A stretch of 64,000 nucleotides of DNA from Salinibacterium amurskyense (GCF_002797685.1 NZ_PGFH01000001.1:1240001-1304000); one strand, 5' to 3'. Numbered from the stretch's first letter, positions 54,484-62,780 are shown. Translations and numbers: made by a program. Notes: generated from the sequence alone by a model not told the origin.

Positions 54484-55815
54484 GTGCGTCTAGGAGAGAA
54501 TCCCTTTTCCGATTCAGCGATAGCGAATCTTGTCAAGACGAAGTCCGATAATGGCATCCTCCACGTACTGACGCGTGAAAGTGCGACTAAGGAGTTCAAG
54601 GAGACTTTCATGTGGGGGTCGATCGGGCTTTACGCTCGAACGATGGCGGCTTTCGCCAACTCACGCGGCGGGTACATCTTGTTCGGAATCGAAGACAAGC
54701 CCCGTGTGGCCGTAGGGCTAACTGGCAAATCGAAGATCAACTTCGATGATTTGGACCAGGCGAAGCTCACAGAGTCCCTTAATCAACTTTTTTCACCAGA
54801 AATCCACTGGACGCTCGGTCTGATCGAATTGGCGGGTGGCCTCACTCTTGGTGCTATTTACACGTTTGAATCCGACGATAAGCCGCTCGTCGCGACCAAA
54901 AACTACCAACAGCAGAATGCCAAGATTCTCGAAGGAGACATTCTCTATAGATATAATTCTCGATCGCAGCGGATCAAGTTTCCGGAGTTGAAACGACTTC
55001 TGGACGATGCGAAACTGCGGGAGCAACGTGCCATGATGAGCCACATCGAAACCCTCGTAAGAGCAGGCGCGTCGAACGCGGCAGTCTTGGATTTCTCAGA
55101 AAACATCCTCAAAGGGCCGAATGGACAGACAGTCCTCATCGATGAGGGACTTCTCGATCAGATCTCCTTCATAAAAGAGGGCGAGTTCGACGAGGTAGCC
55201 GGCGCACCGACCCTAAAACTCGTGGGCGACCTCCAGCCCGCAACCGCAATTACACTCGGTGAGAACCGCATTGTGCGTACAGCACTTTCCAGCGACGACG
55301 TGCTCGGTGATTTCCTGATCCGCCAGAATGTCGGCAACCCGGAGCAATACATCCGCCAGGCGGCAGCTGGGACAACAGGATACCTCCCAGTTCAGTTCTA
55401 CCGCGTACTAGCTCGGCTGTCCCATGATGAGCTATATGCATACGTCGCGGAGGTTGCTACGCGATCACCCGCTAAGAAAAGACTTCTGGAGCGGCTTTCC
55501 ACTGCAAGCGATATGAAAGTAAGTCCACCGTTAGCTGACTCTCCGCACCCCTCGACAGTAGAACGCCGCCGCTTTTACGACCAGTTGGTAACGGGCGGAG
55601 CAGGAGAGATCGAGATTGTCACCGCGAGTGAAGCGCAACACTTCCTCGTGTCTATCAAGAGCCTAGAAGACGAGCAGATTCACGCCGACGTGGGGGGAGT
55701 GCTTGAGCTCATGAAGATGTGTTTTGATGTTTACTACGCCACAGATTCAAAGGTGGCGGACGCTCTTCGTCGAGCCTCATGCCGAGTAGATAGCGCGATG
55801 TTCGGATCCGCGTAG
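54484..55815 (+). CDS. AlbA_2 (Schlafen-like) domain protein
   Basis: 443 aa from GTG 54484 (no Shine-Dalgarno beyond GGAG inside the codons). Residues about 33-160 match AlbA_2: TKEFKETFMWGSIGLYARTMAAFANSRGGYILFGIED, then PLVATKNYQQQ. The acidic Glu/Lys pair EFKE37-40 and ANSRGGYILFGI are the signature of Schlafen-type RNA/DNA-binding cores. The rest (160-443) is an unassigned helical region with no HTH recognised. It is the first gene of the accessory region and is divergent in content from its surroundings; a defence or regulatory role is inferred. Confidence 0.75.
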   Translation: MRLGENPFSDSAIANLVKTKSDNGILHVLTRESATKEFKETFMWGSIGLYARTMAAFANSRGGYILFGIEDKPRVAVGLTGKSKINFDDLDQAKLTESLNQLFSPEIHWTLGLIELAGGLTLGAIYTFESDDKPLVATKNYQQQNAKILEGDILYRYNSRSQRIKFPELKRLLDDAKLREQRAMMSHIETLVRAGASNAAVLDFSENILKGPNGQTVLIDEGLLDQISFIKEGEFDEVAGAPTLKLVGDLQPATAITLGENRIVRTALSSDDVLGDFLIRQNVGNPEQYIRQAAAGTTGYLPVQFYRVLARLSHDELYAYVAEVATRSPAKKRLLERLSTASDMKVSPPLADSPHPSTVERRRFYDQLVTGGAGEIEIVTASEAQHFLVSIKSLEDEQIHADVGGVLELMKMCFDVYYATDSKVADALRRASCRVDSAMFGSA

Positions 55816-56255
55816 TTCGACCTTTGTTAGGTGAATGGCTGGTTATTCACTCGAGGGTTCCTGTTCGACACGCCATTTTACGTGCTCCGAATCGGTCTTC
55901 GATTGCTGCTTGTCGCTTTCTCTTTTCGCTCGCTTGCCCGAGTCGCACGCGAGGTCTTTCTCTACGTCCGCACATGGGTGAACACCCATCCATAGATGTG
56001 CTCCTAAACGGCGGGATACGTGGCACCGTTTCGACTTGATCTATTTTCCCACAGATGCGGAAGTCAATCGATGCTCGAATGCGCGACCATCTATTTTCAC
56101 GCAGAGCCGCCGCGACCGTGTCTCGTAACCGCCCAGCCTCGCTGTTCATGCGTTTCGAGACACTTCGGTTACCAGTCAATCCGGGGGCTTCGGGGAGAGA
56201 TGCGAAGCACAAGAATTAACGCCTGGTGACGCAATAGGTCGAGCTGTACGAAGCA
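55816..56255. other. 440-base non-coding gap
   Basis: No convincing gene; a 121-codon minus-strand reading (55847-56212) is Arg-rich with poor composition and no SD. A 16-base palindrome ATGGGTGAACACCCAT lies at 55974-55989. Confidence 0.5.
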
Positions 56256-57122
56256 TCAAGTCACCGTCGCGCTGGTCGCCCCATCACCGCCCGGGAGAAT
56301 GTGCACATCTCGGAACCGAGAGGACGGAAACGGAGGTCGTCGATCTGCCGGCGACCAAGTATCCGCGCTTACAGCCCTCATTTGGATGAGTTCGGGGCGC
56401 TGGAATAATGCAGCGAGCATCGCGTCGGTCGCCTCCTCGAAGATCTGTCGCTTCAACACCTCTAAGGCTTCTGTAAGCCGGCCGATTAAGCTGTCTATCA
56501 TCTCGCGAACTCTTTCAACGAAGTCCCGTGGTAACGGCTGCTCGAACGTCATGCTCCGAATCTTCACGAGCTCGACTGAACCGTCTGACAGCCGTTCCAA
56601 ATCGAAAAGTGGCACCGTTACCGTCATCGTGTTCTCGGAGTGCACCGCAAATCGATTACGGAGAATACGAATGCTTTCGGTCAGCTCGGAGTCGTCTGGG
56701 GAGAATTGGACATAATCAGCCAAGTCGCCTCGTACTTTCGACCCCCACGTACGTCCATAGATGCTCACTGCTTGCACTATGAGGTGGCGTTGAGTATCCG
56801 CTTTGTCTGCGCCTGCGGCAGCGTCGATAGCAGATAAGGATTGACGAAGGTCGTGCATGTGGCTCGAGGCAGCGATGTACTTTTGCACAGCCTTCGTGTC
56901 AAAGCCCATTGTCTGCACCCGTGTTCCGCGCTCCTTGTCAATCCCCGCTATCACGGCTTGACGCGCGGCATCCTCGGTGTTCCCCCACGCGCGAAGCTCC
57001 CACTGGGCCTCCTCGCCATCGAGTTTGCGGAAAGATGCGACCGCTCGCCATGCTCCGCGTTTATCAGCCGGTGCCGGGGCGACAATTGGGTCCGAGTGTG
57101 CTCCAGGCGTCAGCTGCTCCAT
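56256..57122 (-). CDS. Unknown protein with HEPN-like motif
   Basis: 288 aa, no recognised family. A helix-rich middle (about 75-170) contains R155-x5-H161 (RNRFAVH) preceded by TESIRILR, the pattern of HEPN ribonuclease/toxin domains (R-N-x4-H near the end of the fourth helix). Flanks: a Trp/Arg-rich N-terminal beta part (WELRAWGNTEDAARQAVIAGI), then a helical stretch REMIDSLIGRLTEALEVLKRQIFEEA, and a Pro/Ser-rich tail. It may be an RNase-type effector. Assignment is pattern-based only. Confidence 0.6.
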   Translation of the reverse strand: MEQLTPGAHSDPIVAPAPADKRGAWRAVASFRKLDGEEAQWELRAWGNTEDAARQAVIAGIDKERGTRVQTMGFDTKAVQKYIAASSHMHDLRQSLSAIDAAAGADKADTQRHLIVQAVSIYGRTWGSKVRGDLADYVQFSPDDSELTESIRILRNRFAVHSENTMTVTVPLFDLERLSDGSVELVKIRSMTFEQPLPRDFVERVREMIDSLIGRLTEALEVLKRQIFEEATDAMLAALFQRPELIQMRAVSADTWSPADRRPPFPSSRFRDVHILPGGDGATSATVT

Positions 57123-57463
57123 GAACCGAAGCGTACAGGGCGGCAGTCAAAATCAAACTTGGCCTAGGTGGTCGTTCTGGGTTGGGGAGAATTTAGTGTC
57201 AAGACGCCATCGAGAGTGGGGTGCAAGGTTCTTGTCCTGTGACGCTCTGGAATCGGCTCAAGGGCACCAGCCTGAACAACATCGCCGACGTCTGATCCAC
57301 CGACCCAAAAACTAGCGCGCTAGAGAACTTTTGATTGGTGAGTAATCGTAGGGTTTGAAGTGTATGGAAGCTGGTGGTGAGGGCTCCCCCCGAGAACGGA
57401 GTCCTCATTATTGTTCGCGGGTCAGCAAGCGCTGTGTCAAGAACCGACTAGAGGGTTCAGGGC
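57123..57463. other. 341-base non-coding gap
   Basis: No supported gene. A hairpin GAGGGCTCC (57379-57387) with GGAGTCCTC (57398-57406) could terminate the neighbouring gene. A short plus-strand stretch ending at 57295 reads like a degraded coding tail (LWNRLKGTSLNNIADV) but cannot be assigned. Confidence 0.45.
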
Positions 57464-58843
57464 TTACAAAACAGGTCCGGCCCCTTCGTCGATGAGTCCC
57501 TGCCCAGTGGCGTTTAGACCGACCCACGTCGCCTCCTCCACCTTGTATTGAATTACTGCAACGGGTCCTAATTCAGCGAACTCGAAGGCCGCTTTTGTGA
57601 GGGATCCGGAAGTCCAGAGCACGGGGGTCTTGTTGAGGGTGATTGCAACCCCGAAGATTTCGCGTATTTCTTCGACTGGTACGGCTCCTGCGTAGTGTTT
57701 GACGCTTACTGCAAAACGGCTAGTCACGACGTCGACCCCGCCATCTTGAGACTGCTGAGTGACCGTTGCGTCATGAGCTCCAAGTGATCGCATGGCATCA
57801 GCAACCCATAATTCGGCGCCACGGGGCGACACTCCGTAAGGCTGAGCGACCGGTGCAGCAAACCCAGTCTCCGCACGTTTGCTCCTCAATTTCTGGTCCC
57901 TCTCCGCGAGAGCTGCCGTTAACAACAACCAACGCTCAGTAAGAGGCGCAACGAGTTCTTCAATGGCTAATCTCGCCCTCTGTATCGCTATCAACCGTTG
58001 CGCGGCTCGCCTCTCCTCTTCTTCCCTGCGTTCGTCATCGCCGAGGGGGAGCGGGGTGCCCAACGGAAAGTCTTCAAGATACTGGTCCCGAGCTAGTTCT
58101 ACCTGTTCGAGCATGTTCGCTTGGAATTCAGTTGAGACGTCGCTCCATGTGAGAGTGATGAACTTCGCGCCAGAATTGTCGAACCTGCGTTCTTCCGTCA
58201 TTCGCTGCACGTACGCCACGGTGATGACTCGGATCGCTTGGGAAACGGCGCCCGCACCGCTATCTTCCTCAAGCGCATGCAACGGTCCTGCGAGTCTCCC
58301 TAATTCTCGGTGGAGATGGAGGAGGTCATCGAACGATACAGACTCATCTCGATTGGTATTGGTGCGTTCGACGAACTCAATCGCTCTTGTGCTGGCGTGC
58401 GCGCGATATTCCTCCCGCGACGCAAGGGCTGCCTGTTCGCGGGTCCAGCGCCTTGTTGCTAGGTTCATGGCTGCCTTCCGCGCAGCGCGTTTATTCTTCT
58501 CTTTTTCCCTGTTTGCGAAGTCCTGAATGCGCTCATTGCGGGATACGCCGTCCAAACCGGATATCCGGCGAAGCACTTCGGAAATTTCCAAATCTCTGAG
58601 GCCCGCTTCAACGAGCGCACCGCTTTTACATTTCCGGGCAGCCGCAATGAAGACTCCGAACAAAGAAGTCTGCTCATCCTCCGTCACGGCCGCGAGATCG
58701 TCTCGAAGTTCTGTTGTTAGGAGCTCAAGATGCATTTTTACGATTTTGGGCTCGCCCTCGACAGCCCAATCGGCAACAGAACCCGCCAGTTTTCCTTCGC
58801 GCATGAAGAACATCCTGAGCTCACGGAGCGTCAGAAATTCCAT
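57464..58843 (-). CDS. Mrr-like restriction endonuclease (PD-(D/E)xK) with long N-terminal region
   Basis: 459 aa from ATG 58843 (GGAGAG upstream; TTG 58897 possible). The first 340 residues are helical and of unknown family. The C-terminal Mrr_cat-like domain begins GVSPRGAELWVADAMRSLGAHDATVT. The core is D367-GGVDVV (D371)...FAVSVKHY (S380-V381-K382), followed by VPVEEIREIFGVAI and PVLWTSGSLTKAAFEFA. The usual acidic/Gln residue before K is Ser. It is downstream of the HNH gene (63-base gap) and probably co-transcribed. Confidence 0.82.
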   Translation of the reverse strand: MEFLTLRELRMFFMREGKLAGSVADWAVEGEPKIVKMHLELLTTELRDDLAAVTEDEQTSLFGVFIAAARKCKSGALVEAGLRDLEISEVLRRISGLDGVSRNERIQDFANREKEKNKRAARKAAMNLATRRWTREQAALASREEYRAHASTRAIEFVERTNTNRDESVSFDDLLHLHRELGRLAGPLHALEEDSGAGAVSQAIRVITVAYVQRMTEERRFDNSGAKFITLTWSDVSTEFQANMLEQVELARDQYLEDFPLGTPLPLGDDERREEEERRAAQRLIAIQRARLAIEELVAPLTERWLLLTAALAERDQKLRSKRAETGFAAPVAQPYGVSPRGAELWVADAMRSLGAHDATVTQQSQDGGVDVVTSRFAVSVKHYAGAVPVEEIREIFGVAITLNKTPVLWTSGSLTKAAFEFAELGPVAVIQYKVEEATWVGLNATGQGLIDEGAGPVL

Positions 58844-58906
58844 AGTTCTCTCCAATTCGAACTCACGGGCACCCGCGAGCACGTGCGCGTCGGGCAACCG
58901 CGCGAT

Positions 58907-60331
58907 TCAATATCCCAGCTCGATTCGCCGATTCAACTTTGCGGGGTCAGGAGGACTCGAAGCTGGCTTAGCTAGTTCGACGTCATCGATCTTTCTCAGC
59001 TCGGCTTTGAGGATCGGGTCGCTTTTGACTTTGTCCCAGCGGACAGAGGTCCGGGCGTTCGGGCGTATTTCGAGGAAGCCCGCGTCAAATGCGCGATCGA
59101 CAAAGGTCGACAGGCAAATGCCGTTGCTAGGGTCGGTCCGAATATTCTCGTCATCGCTCCACGGAACGATATGGGATGCCACCAAGAACTCGCGTGTGCT
59201 GATGCCAGTCACGGCGCATTCCCCGCCATAGTTCGCCTTCACTGCCTTCGAGAAGACGCGCTGGGCGCTCCCGCGTATCTTCGTCGTTCCGGTCTGATCC
59301 TCGACGCGGAAAACTCCTAAGTCGAAGTCCTTTTGGATCGCAGAAGTCAACTTCGGGTCAGCGTCTGCAGCCTCGGCGATCTGGTCGTTTAGGACACCGC
59401 GAACAATTGTGGGCTCAAAGCTGCACCAGCCGTTACCGTCGAAGTAAATGGTGTCGGCTACGCGTCGATATACCCATTTGGTGTTGTCTGAAAATTCTGA
59501 CTCACCCTTGAAAACTCCAAGGAACGCGTAATAGTTGGGGCCCGGTCGGGACTTCATGTGGCCGAAGGTGAATACATATTCCCGAAGTTGCTTCGACTCC
59601 ATAACATCTGCGTACTCGCCCCCGAGAACAGGAACCATGGTGATCGTGTCGCCCATGTCGGAAAGCGAGTTGGCCCAGTCCTTGTTCTCATACATCTTCG
59701 GGAACCAGACCTCTATGGACTCATCGAGCCGTATCGTCGCCCTTTGGTGGCCTTTAAAGTCGTGACCGAAGAGCTTAGCTACTTGTACATGGGTGCTAAA
59801 CGGGACGTGGTCGTTCACCGATAGACGGCCGTGTTCGATTAGATCTTCGAGCCAGACCGCGTCGGCATTGGGAACGAGACTCTTGCGGCGCCGGACTGTA
59901 ACCTGTGGCGTGAGCGTCGGCTGTCCGCCGTCTTCCGGCAGATCTTTGGCGTAACGCTTGTAGCAGAGCAGCCTGTGCTCGGCAGCCATATCGTCAACAT
60001 CAGAAGCCGTGCTTTCTGCTCCGAACCGAGGCGCCCGTTCGTACCCTGGCCCCATGGACCCGTCAGCGCGTATACAGAGCGATGTCAGTGGTGGTTCTTC
60101 AGCGTCAGCTGCACGTTGCGCTGCAATCTCAAGAACATCGCCAATCCAGTGTTTGATTAGTTGATCTGTTTTGATGCCCGTTCTGCTTTGCAAAAGCAGC
60201 GCAAGCTTCTTGTAGGTAATCGTGTTGTTGTATCGATGAGCAACTTCTTTGAGTGTCTCGTAGGCCACAGGTGCCCATAGCGCGAGCGTTTCGGCAGGGG
60301 CAACTTCAGTGCCATCAGATCGGGAATACAT
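58907..60331 (-). CDS. HNH endonuclease-domain protein
   Basis: 474 aa. Residues about 350-425 form an HNH_2 domain: SAQRVFSKAVKANYGGECAVTGISTREFLVASHIVPWS, His387, DPSNGICLSTFVDRAFDAGFLEI with Asn403. A Val411 sits where some relatives have His. The N-terminal 340 residues are unassigned; LREYVFTFGHMKSRPGPNYYAFLGVFKG looks like a PUA/ASCH-type binding module. A restriction-like function is likely. ATG 60331 has no SD; -10 CATACT six bases upstream suggests a leaderless transcript. Confidence 0.82.
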   Translation of the reverse strand: MYSRSDGTEVAPAETLALWAPVAYETLKEVAHRYNNTITYKKLALLLQSRTGIKTDQLIKHWIGDVLEIAAQRAADAEEPPLTSLCIRADGSMGPGYERAPRFGAESTASDVDDMAAEHRLLCYKRYAKDLPEDGGQPTLTPQVTVRRRKSLVPNADAVWLEDLIEHGRLSVNDHVPFSTHVQVAKLFGHDFKGHQRATIRLDESIEVWFPKMYENKDWANSLSDMGDTITMVPVLGGEYADVMESKQLREYVFTFGHMKSRPGPNYYAFLGVFKGESEFSDNTKWVYRRVADTIYFDGNGWCSFEPTIVRGVLNDQIAEAADADPKLTSAIQKDFDLGVFRVEDQTGTTKIRGSAQRVFSKAVKANYGGECAVTGISTREFLVASHIVPWSDDENIRTDPSNGICLSTFVDRAFDAGFLEIRPNARTSVRWDKVKSDPILKAELRKIDDVELAKPASSPPDPAKLNRRIELGY

Positions 60332-60676
60332 GGGCCCAGTATGGCGTGACGGTCACGCTGTGCGTGGATTCCACGCTCTATGGAGAGAAGTGGCTTTTGG
60401 TGCGGGCGGCGCGGAGGCATTGTTCGGATCAGCCATTACCGTTGTTGCCTACTTGGTTATAGAGCGCGTGTACGCAATCGGTGAGCACAAGTTCGATTAC
60501 GCAGGTCTTCCATTTGGTGGTTCGGGAGAGCGGCCGGCGGTTTGCCGCATGTGGCGCATGCGAAGCCCGGTGACCGAACTCCGTGCTGTGTGTATTCGGG
60601 CCCGCCGGATGCTGCTCAAAAAAGCACGTCATGCGCTGCACCGTCAATACCGGGCTATTCCGAGCACCTAACCGCC
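60332..60676. other. 345-base non-coding gap with operator
   Basis: Apart from the palindrome at 60344-60358 and the promoter of the HNH gene, no gene is supported. The 120-codon plus-strand reading 60309-60671 has an irregular composition and no start signal. Confidence 0.5.
60344..60358. promoter_or_regulatory. 15-bp perfect palindrome in the restriction-unit promoter
   Basis: GCGTGACGGTCACGC (7-bp arms around one base), 12 bases upstream of the ATG and directly upstream of the candidate -10 (60338-60343). It overlaps the promoter spacer, so a bound protein could block transcription. The cognate regulator is not known. Confidence 0.65.
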
Positions 60677-62032
60677 TCAGACCATCGACCCCAGATCTGA
60701 CCCGGTCGACGGGTAAGCGGCGGTTGTCGCCTTGATTTGGCGGGTGGTGAGGCCGTTCTTCATGGCGAGAGCGATCGTGTTGGCGAGTTCGGCGTAGTCG
60801 TGGCCGAGGAGGTGGGCGCCGATGATGCGGTCGGTGCTCTTGTCGACCAGAATCTTTGTCGCACCGGTCGTTTCACCAATGCGGTAGCTGGAGAACCATC
60901 CGCTCGTGTCAGTGAATCGCACGTCAACGTTGAGCCCGCTTTCCTTGGCCTCGTGCTCGAGCATGCCGACTCTCACAAGTTCCGGAATGGTGAGCACCGC
61001 AGTGGGAATGGCGCTGTAATCCGGTGTCGCCGAATTCGGCTTCAACATGTTGGATGCCGCGATCTTGGCCTCGAACACCGCCACCGGTGTCAGCGGCATC
61101 CCTGGGGTGTCCGCAGCATCGCCGGCCGCATACACGTCAGGGTTCGTGGTGCTCTGAAGGTGCTCCGAAACTTGGATGCCGCGAGGGCCGAAAGCGACAT
61201 TGGCCGCTTCGAGGTTCAGGCGATCGAGGTCTGCGGTGCGCCCCGCACCGTGCACGACGAGGTCAACATCCATCGTGGATTCTGTGTCGCCCTGTTGAGT
61301 CGTAACCCGGAAACCTTGGGTGAGTTTCTCGACACTCGTGATGGTTGTCTCGCGGCGCACGGCGACGCCAGCGCTCTCACCACGCTTGAGCAAGAGTTCG
61401 ACGAGGTCGGGGTCAAAACCCTTCAGCGGGATGCGGCCGCGGTCGATGACTACCGGGGTGCTTCCCGCGCGGGCAGCGATGTGCGCAAACTCGAACGACA
61501 CAAAGCCGCCGCCGATGAACGCAATCCGTCGCGGAAGCTCGGGGAGATTGAGAAAGCCCGTGCTGTCGATGAGGTGCTCGTGGCCGGGGAAGTTGAGCTC
61601 GCGGGGCACTGCACCGGTAGCGATCAAGAACTTGTTTGCCTGAAACTTGGTGCCGTCGATCTCGATGTGGTTGTTGTCGACGAACGTCGCGATGCCGTGC
61701 AGGGTGTCAACGCCGGCCGCCTTGAGCCCCTTCTCCATGCTCTCGGGCACCGGATCGGTGAAGCCGTGCTTGTGCTGCATGAGGTCAGCCCAGTTGACGC
61801 TGAGGTCATCCGCGTTGATTCCCTTGTCGGCGAAGAGGCGGGCAGAGTCGACGATCTCTGCAGCGCGCCGAAGGATCTTCTTGGGGTCGCATCCACGAAG
61901 CGCGCACGTGCCGCCATAGGGGAGTGCATCCACAATTCCGACGCGCCACCCGCGTGACGCCGTCTTCTTCGCGGCGGCAATGCCGGCCATTCCGGCTCCG
62001 ATGACGAGCAATTCATAGTTGTTGTCACTCAT
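60677..62032 (-). CDS. NAD(P)/FAD-dependent disulfide oxidoreductase (merA/lpd-like)
   Basis: A 451-aa class I flavoprotein disulfide reductase. FAD site VIGAGMAGIAAAK, redox pair Cys43/Cys48 in GGTCALRGCDPKK, NAD(P) site FIGGGFVSFEFAHIAARAG, VYAAGDAAD. The C-terminal motif that usually holds HPT-E is AAYPSTGSDL, with Tyr440 in place of the His. The family is related to mercuric and dihydrolipoyl reductases; the substrate is not certain. Overlaps the thioredoxin-like gene by 8 bases. Confidence 0.88.
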   Translation of the reverse strand: MSDNNYELLVIGAGMAGIAAAKKTASRGWRVGIVDALPYGGTCALRGCDPKKILRRAAEIVDSARLFADKGINADDLSVNWADLMQHKHGFTDPVPESMEKGLKAAGVDTLHGIATFVDNNHIEIDGTKFQANKFLIATGAVPRELNFPGHEHLIDSTGFLNLPELPRRIAFIGGGFVSFEFAHIAARAGSTPVVIDRGRIPLKGFDPDLVELLLKRGESAGVAVRRETTITSVEKLTQGFRVTTQQGDTESTMDVDLVVHGAGRTADLDRLNLEAANVAFGPRGIQVSEHLQSTTNPDVYAAGDAADTPGMPLTPVAVFEAKIAASNMLKPNSATPDYSAIPTAVLTIPELVRVGMLEHEAKESGLNVDVRFTDTSGWFSSYRIGETTGATKILVDKSTDRIIGAHLLGHDYAELANTIALAMKNGLTTRQIKATTAAYPSTGSDLGSMV

Positions 62033-62327
62033 GGCTGTTCAACTTCTCTCTCAGCTGGTCAACGGTGGGTGCGCCGGCAAAGCCAGCCGGGGTGATGTAG
62101 CGGCGGCAGGCAAGCCCGACCGGGGCATCCGGCTGGGCAAAGGGATCCACACCATCGAAGAGGATGCTCGGCGACCCGCGGAACCCCACACGCTCAGCTT
62201 CCTCGACCGTGTCGACCAGGTGTCGCGACACGGTTATCTGCGTGAACTCCTGTACGAGTTCGGTGATGTGCTGATCGGCAACCTTCCAGTTGGGGCAGCC
62301 CTCGAAGTATTGCAGCGTGATTTCCAT
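62025..62327 (-). CDS. Thioredoxin-like small protein (alkylmercury-lyase-associated)
   Basis: 100 aa. N-terminal MEITLQYFEGCPNWKVAD with Cys11 but no second Cys in the motif; another Cys74 lies in GLACRRY. cis-Pro region RGSPSILFDGVDPF. This short family is often annotated as thioredoxin or alkylmercury lyase and accompanies MerR-controlled flavoprotein reductases. ATG 62327 sits about seven bases from the -10, so the message may be leaderless. Confidence 0.82.
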   Translation of the reverse strand: MEITLQYFEGCPNWKVADQHITELVQEFTQITVSRHLVDTVEEAERVGFRGSPSILFDGVDPFAQPDAPVGLACRRYITPAGFAGAPTVDQLREKLNSHE

Positions 62328-62334
62328 ACCTTCA

Positions 62335-62365
62335 CCGTAAACCTTGAAGTGCACTTGAAGGTCAA
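62335..62365 (-). promoter_or_regulatory. MerR-type promoter/operator with 19-bp spacer
   Basis: On the minus strand -35 TTGACC (62360-62365) and -10 TTACGG (62335-62340) are separated by exactly 19 bases, the elongated spacing that MerR activators correct by DNA distortion. The palindrome ACCTT-G-AAGTGCACTT-G-AAGGT covers 62341-62362 and is the activator site. The arrangement parallels the CueR-copA promoter. Confidence 0.85.
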
Positions 62366-62381
62366 GCGTTAGTGTTGCCCC

Positions 62382-62780
62382 ATGCTTATTGGAGAAGTAG
62401 CCGATCGCCTGGATGTTCCCCGCCACACGATCCGTTTTTACGAAAAGCAAGGGCTTCTGCCCGAGCCTCAGCGACAAGGCAACGGGTATCGCGACTACGA
62501 TCCCGCCGTCGTCGACCGCGTCACGTTCATCCGCAACAGCCAAGCCGCGGGGCTCACGCTCTCGGAAATCATGAGCATCCTGTCGCTGCGGGATGCCGGC
62601 GAAGCACCCTGCACCCACGTCTCAAGCTTGCTCGAACACAAACTAGAAGGCGTGCAGGAGCGCCTGACAGACCTGGCGGCGCTCGAAGCGGAGCTGAAGC
62701 AACTCATCCACGAGGCTAAGGCTCTCGACCCGGCCAACTGCACCGAGGCTGAGATCTGCACCATCATCCCGCGCACCTAG
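62382..62780 (+). CDS. MerR-family metal/thiol-responsive regulator
   Basis: 132 aa: N-terminal winged helix (MLIGEVADRLDVPRHTIRFYEKQGLLPEPQR), dimerisation helix, and Cys77, Cys120 and Cys126 positioned like metal-binding cysteines of MerR/CueR/ZntR. Divergent from the reductase operon across 54 bases holding its operator. Likely senses a soft metal or thiol stress and activates the reductase pair. Confidence 0.92.
   Translation: MLIGEVADRLDVPRHTIRFYEKQGLLPEPQRQGNGYRDYDPAVVDRVTFIRNSQAAGLTLSEIMSILSLRDAGEAPCTHVSSLLEHKLEGVQERLTDLAALEAELKQLIHEAKALDPANCTEAEICTIIPRT

Noticed and set aside
55847-56212. 121-codon reading on the minus strand
   Set aside because: Arg/Ser-rich, no SD, no recognisable pattern, and lacks GC3 bias relative to neighbours.
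57197-57295. Possible degraded transposase or integrase tail
   Set aside because: Only about 30 codons without a recognisable motif; no terminal repeats or target duplication seen.
60309-60671. 120-codon plus-strand reading
   Set aside because: Starts inside the HNH gene, no SD, mixed composition; the interval better fits promoter and intergenic DNA.
60737-61957. 406-codon plus-strand reading
   Set aside because: Antisense shadow of the flavoprotein reductase.
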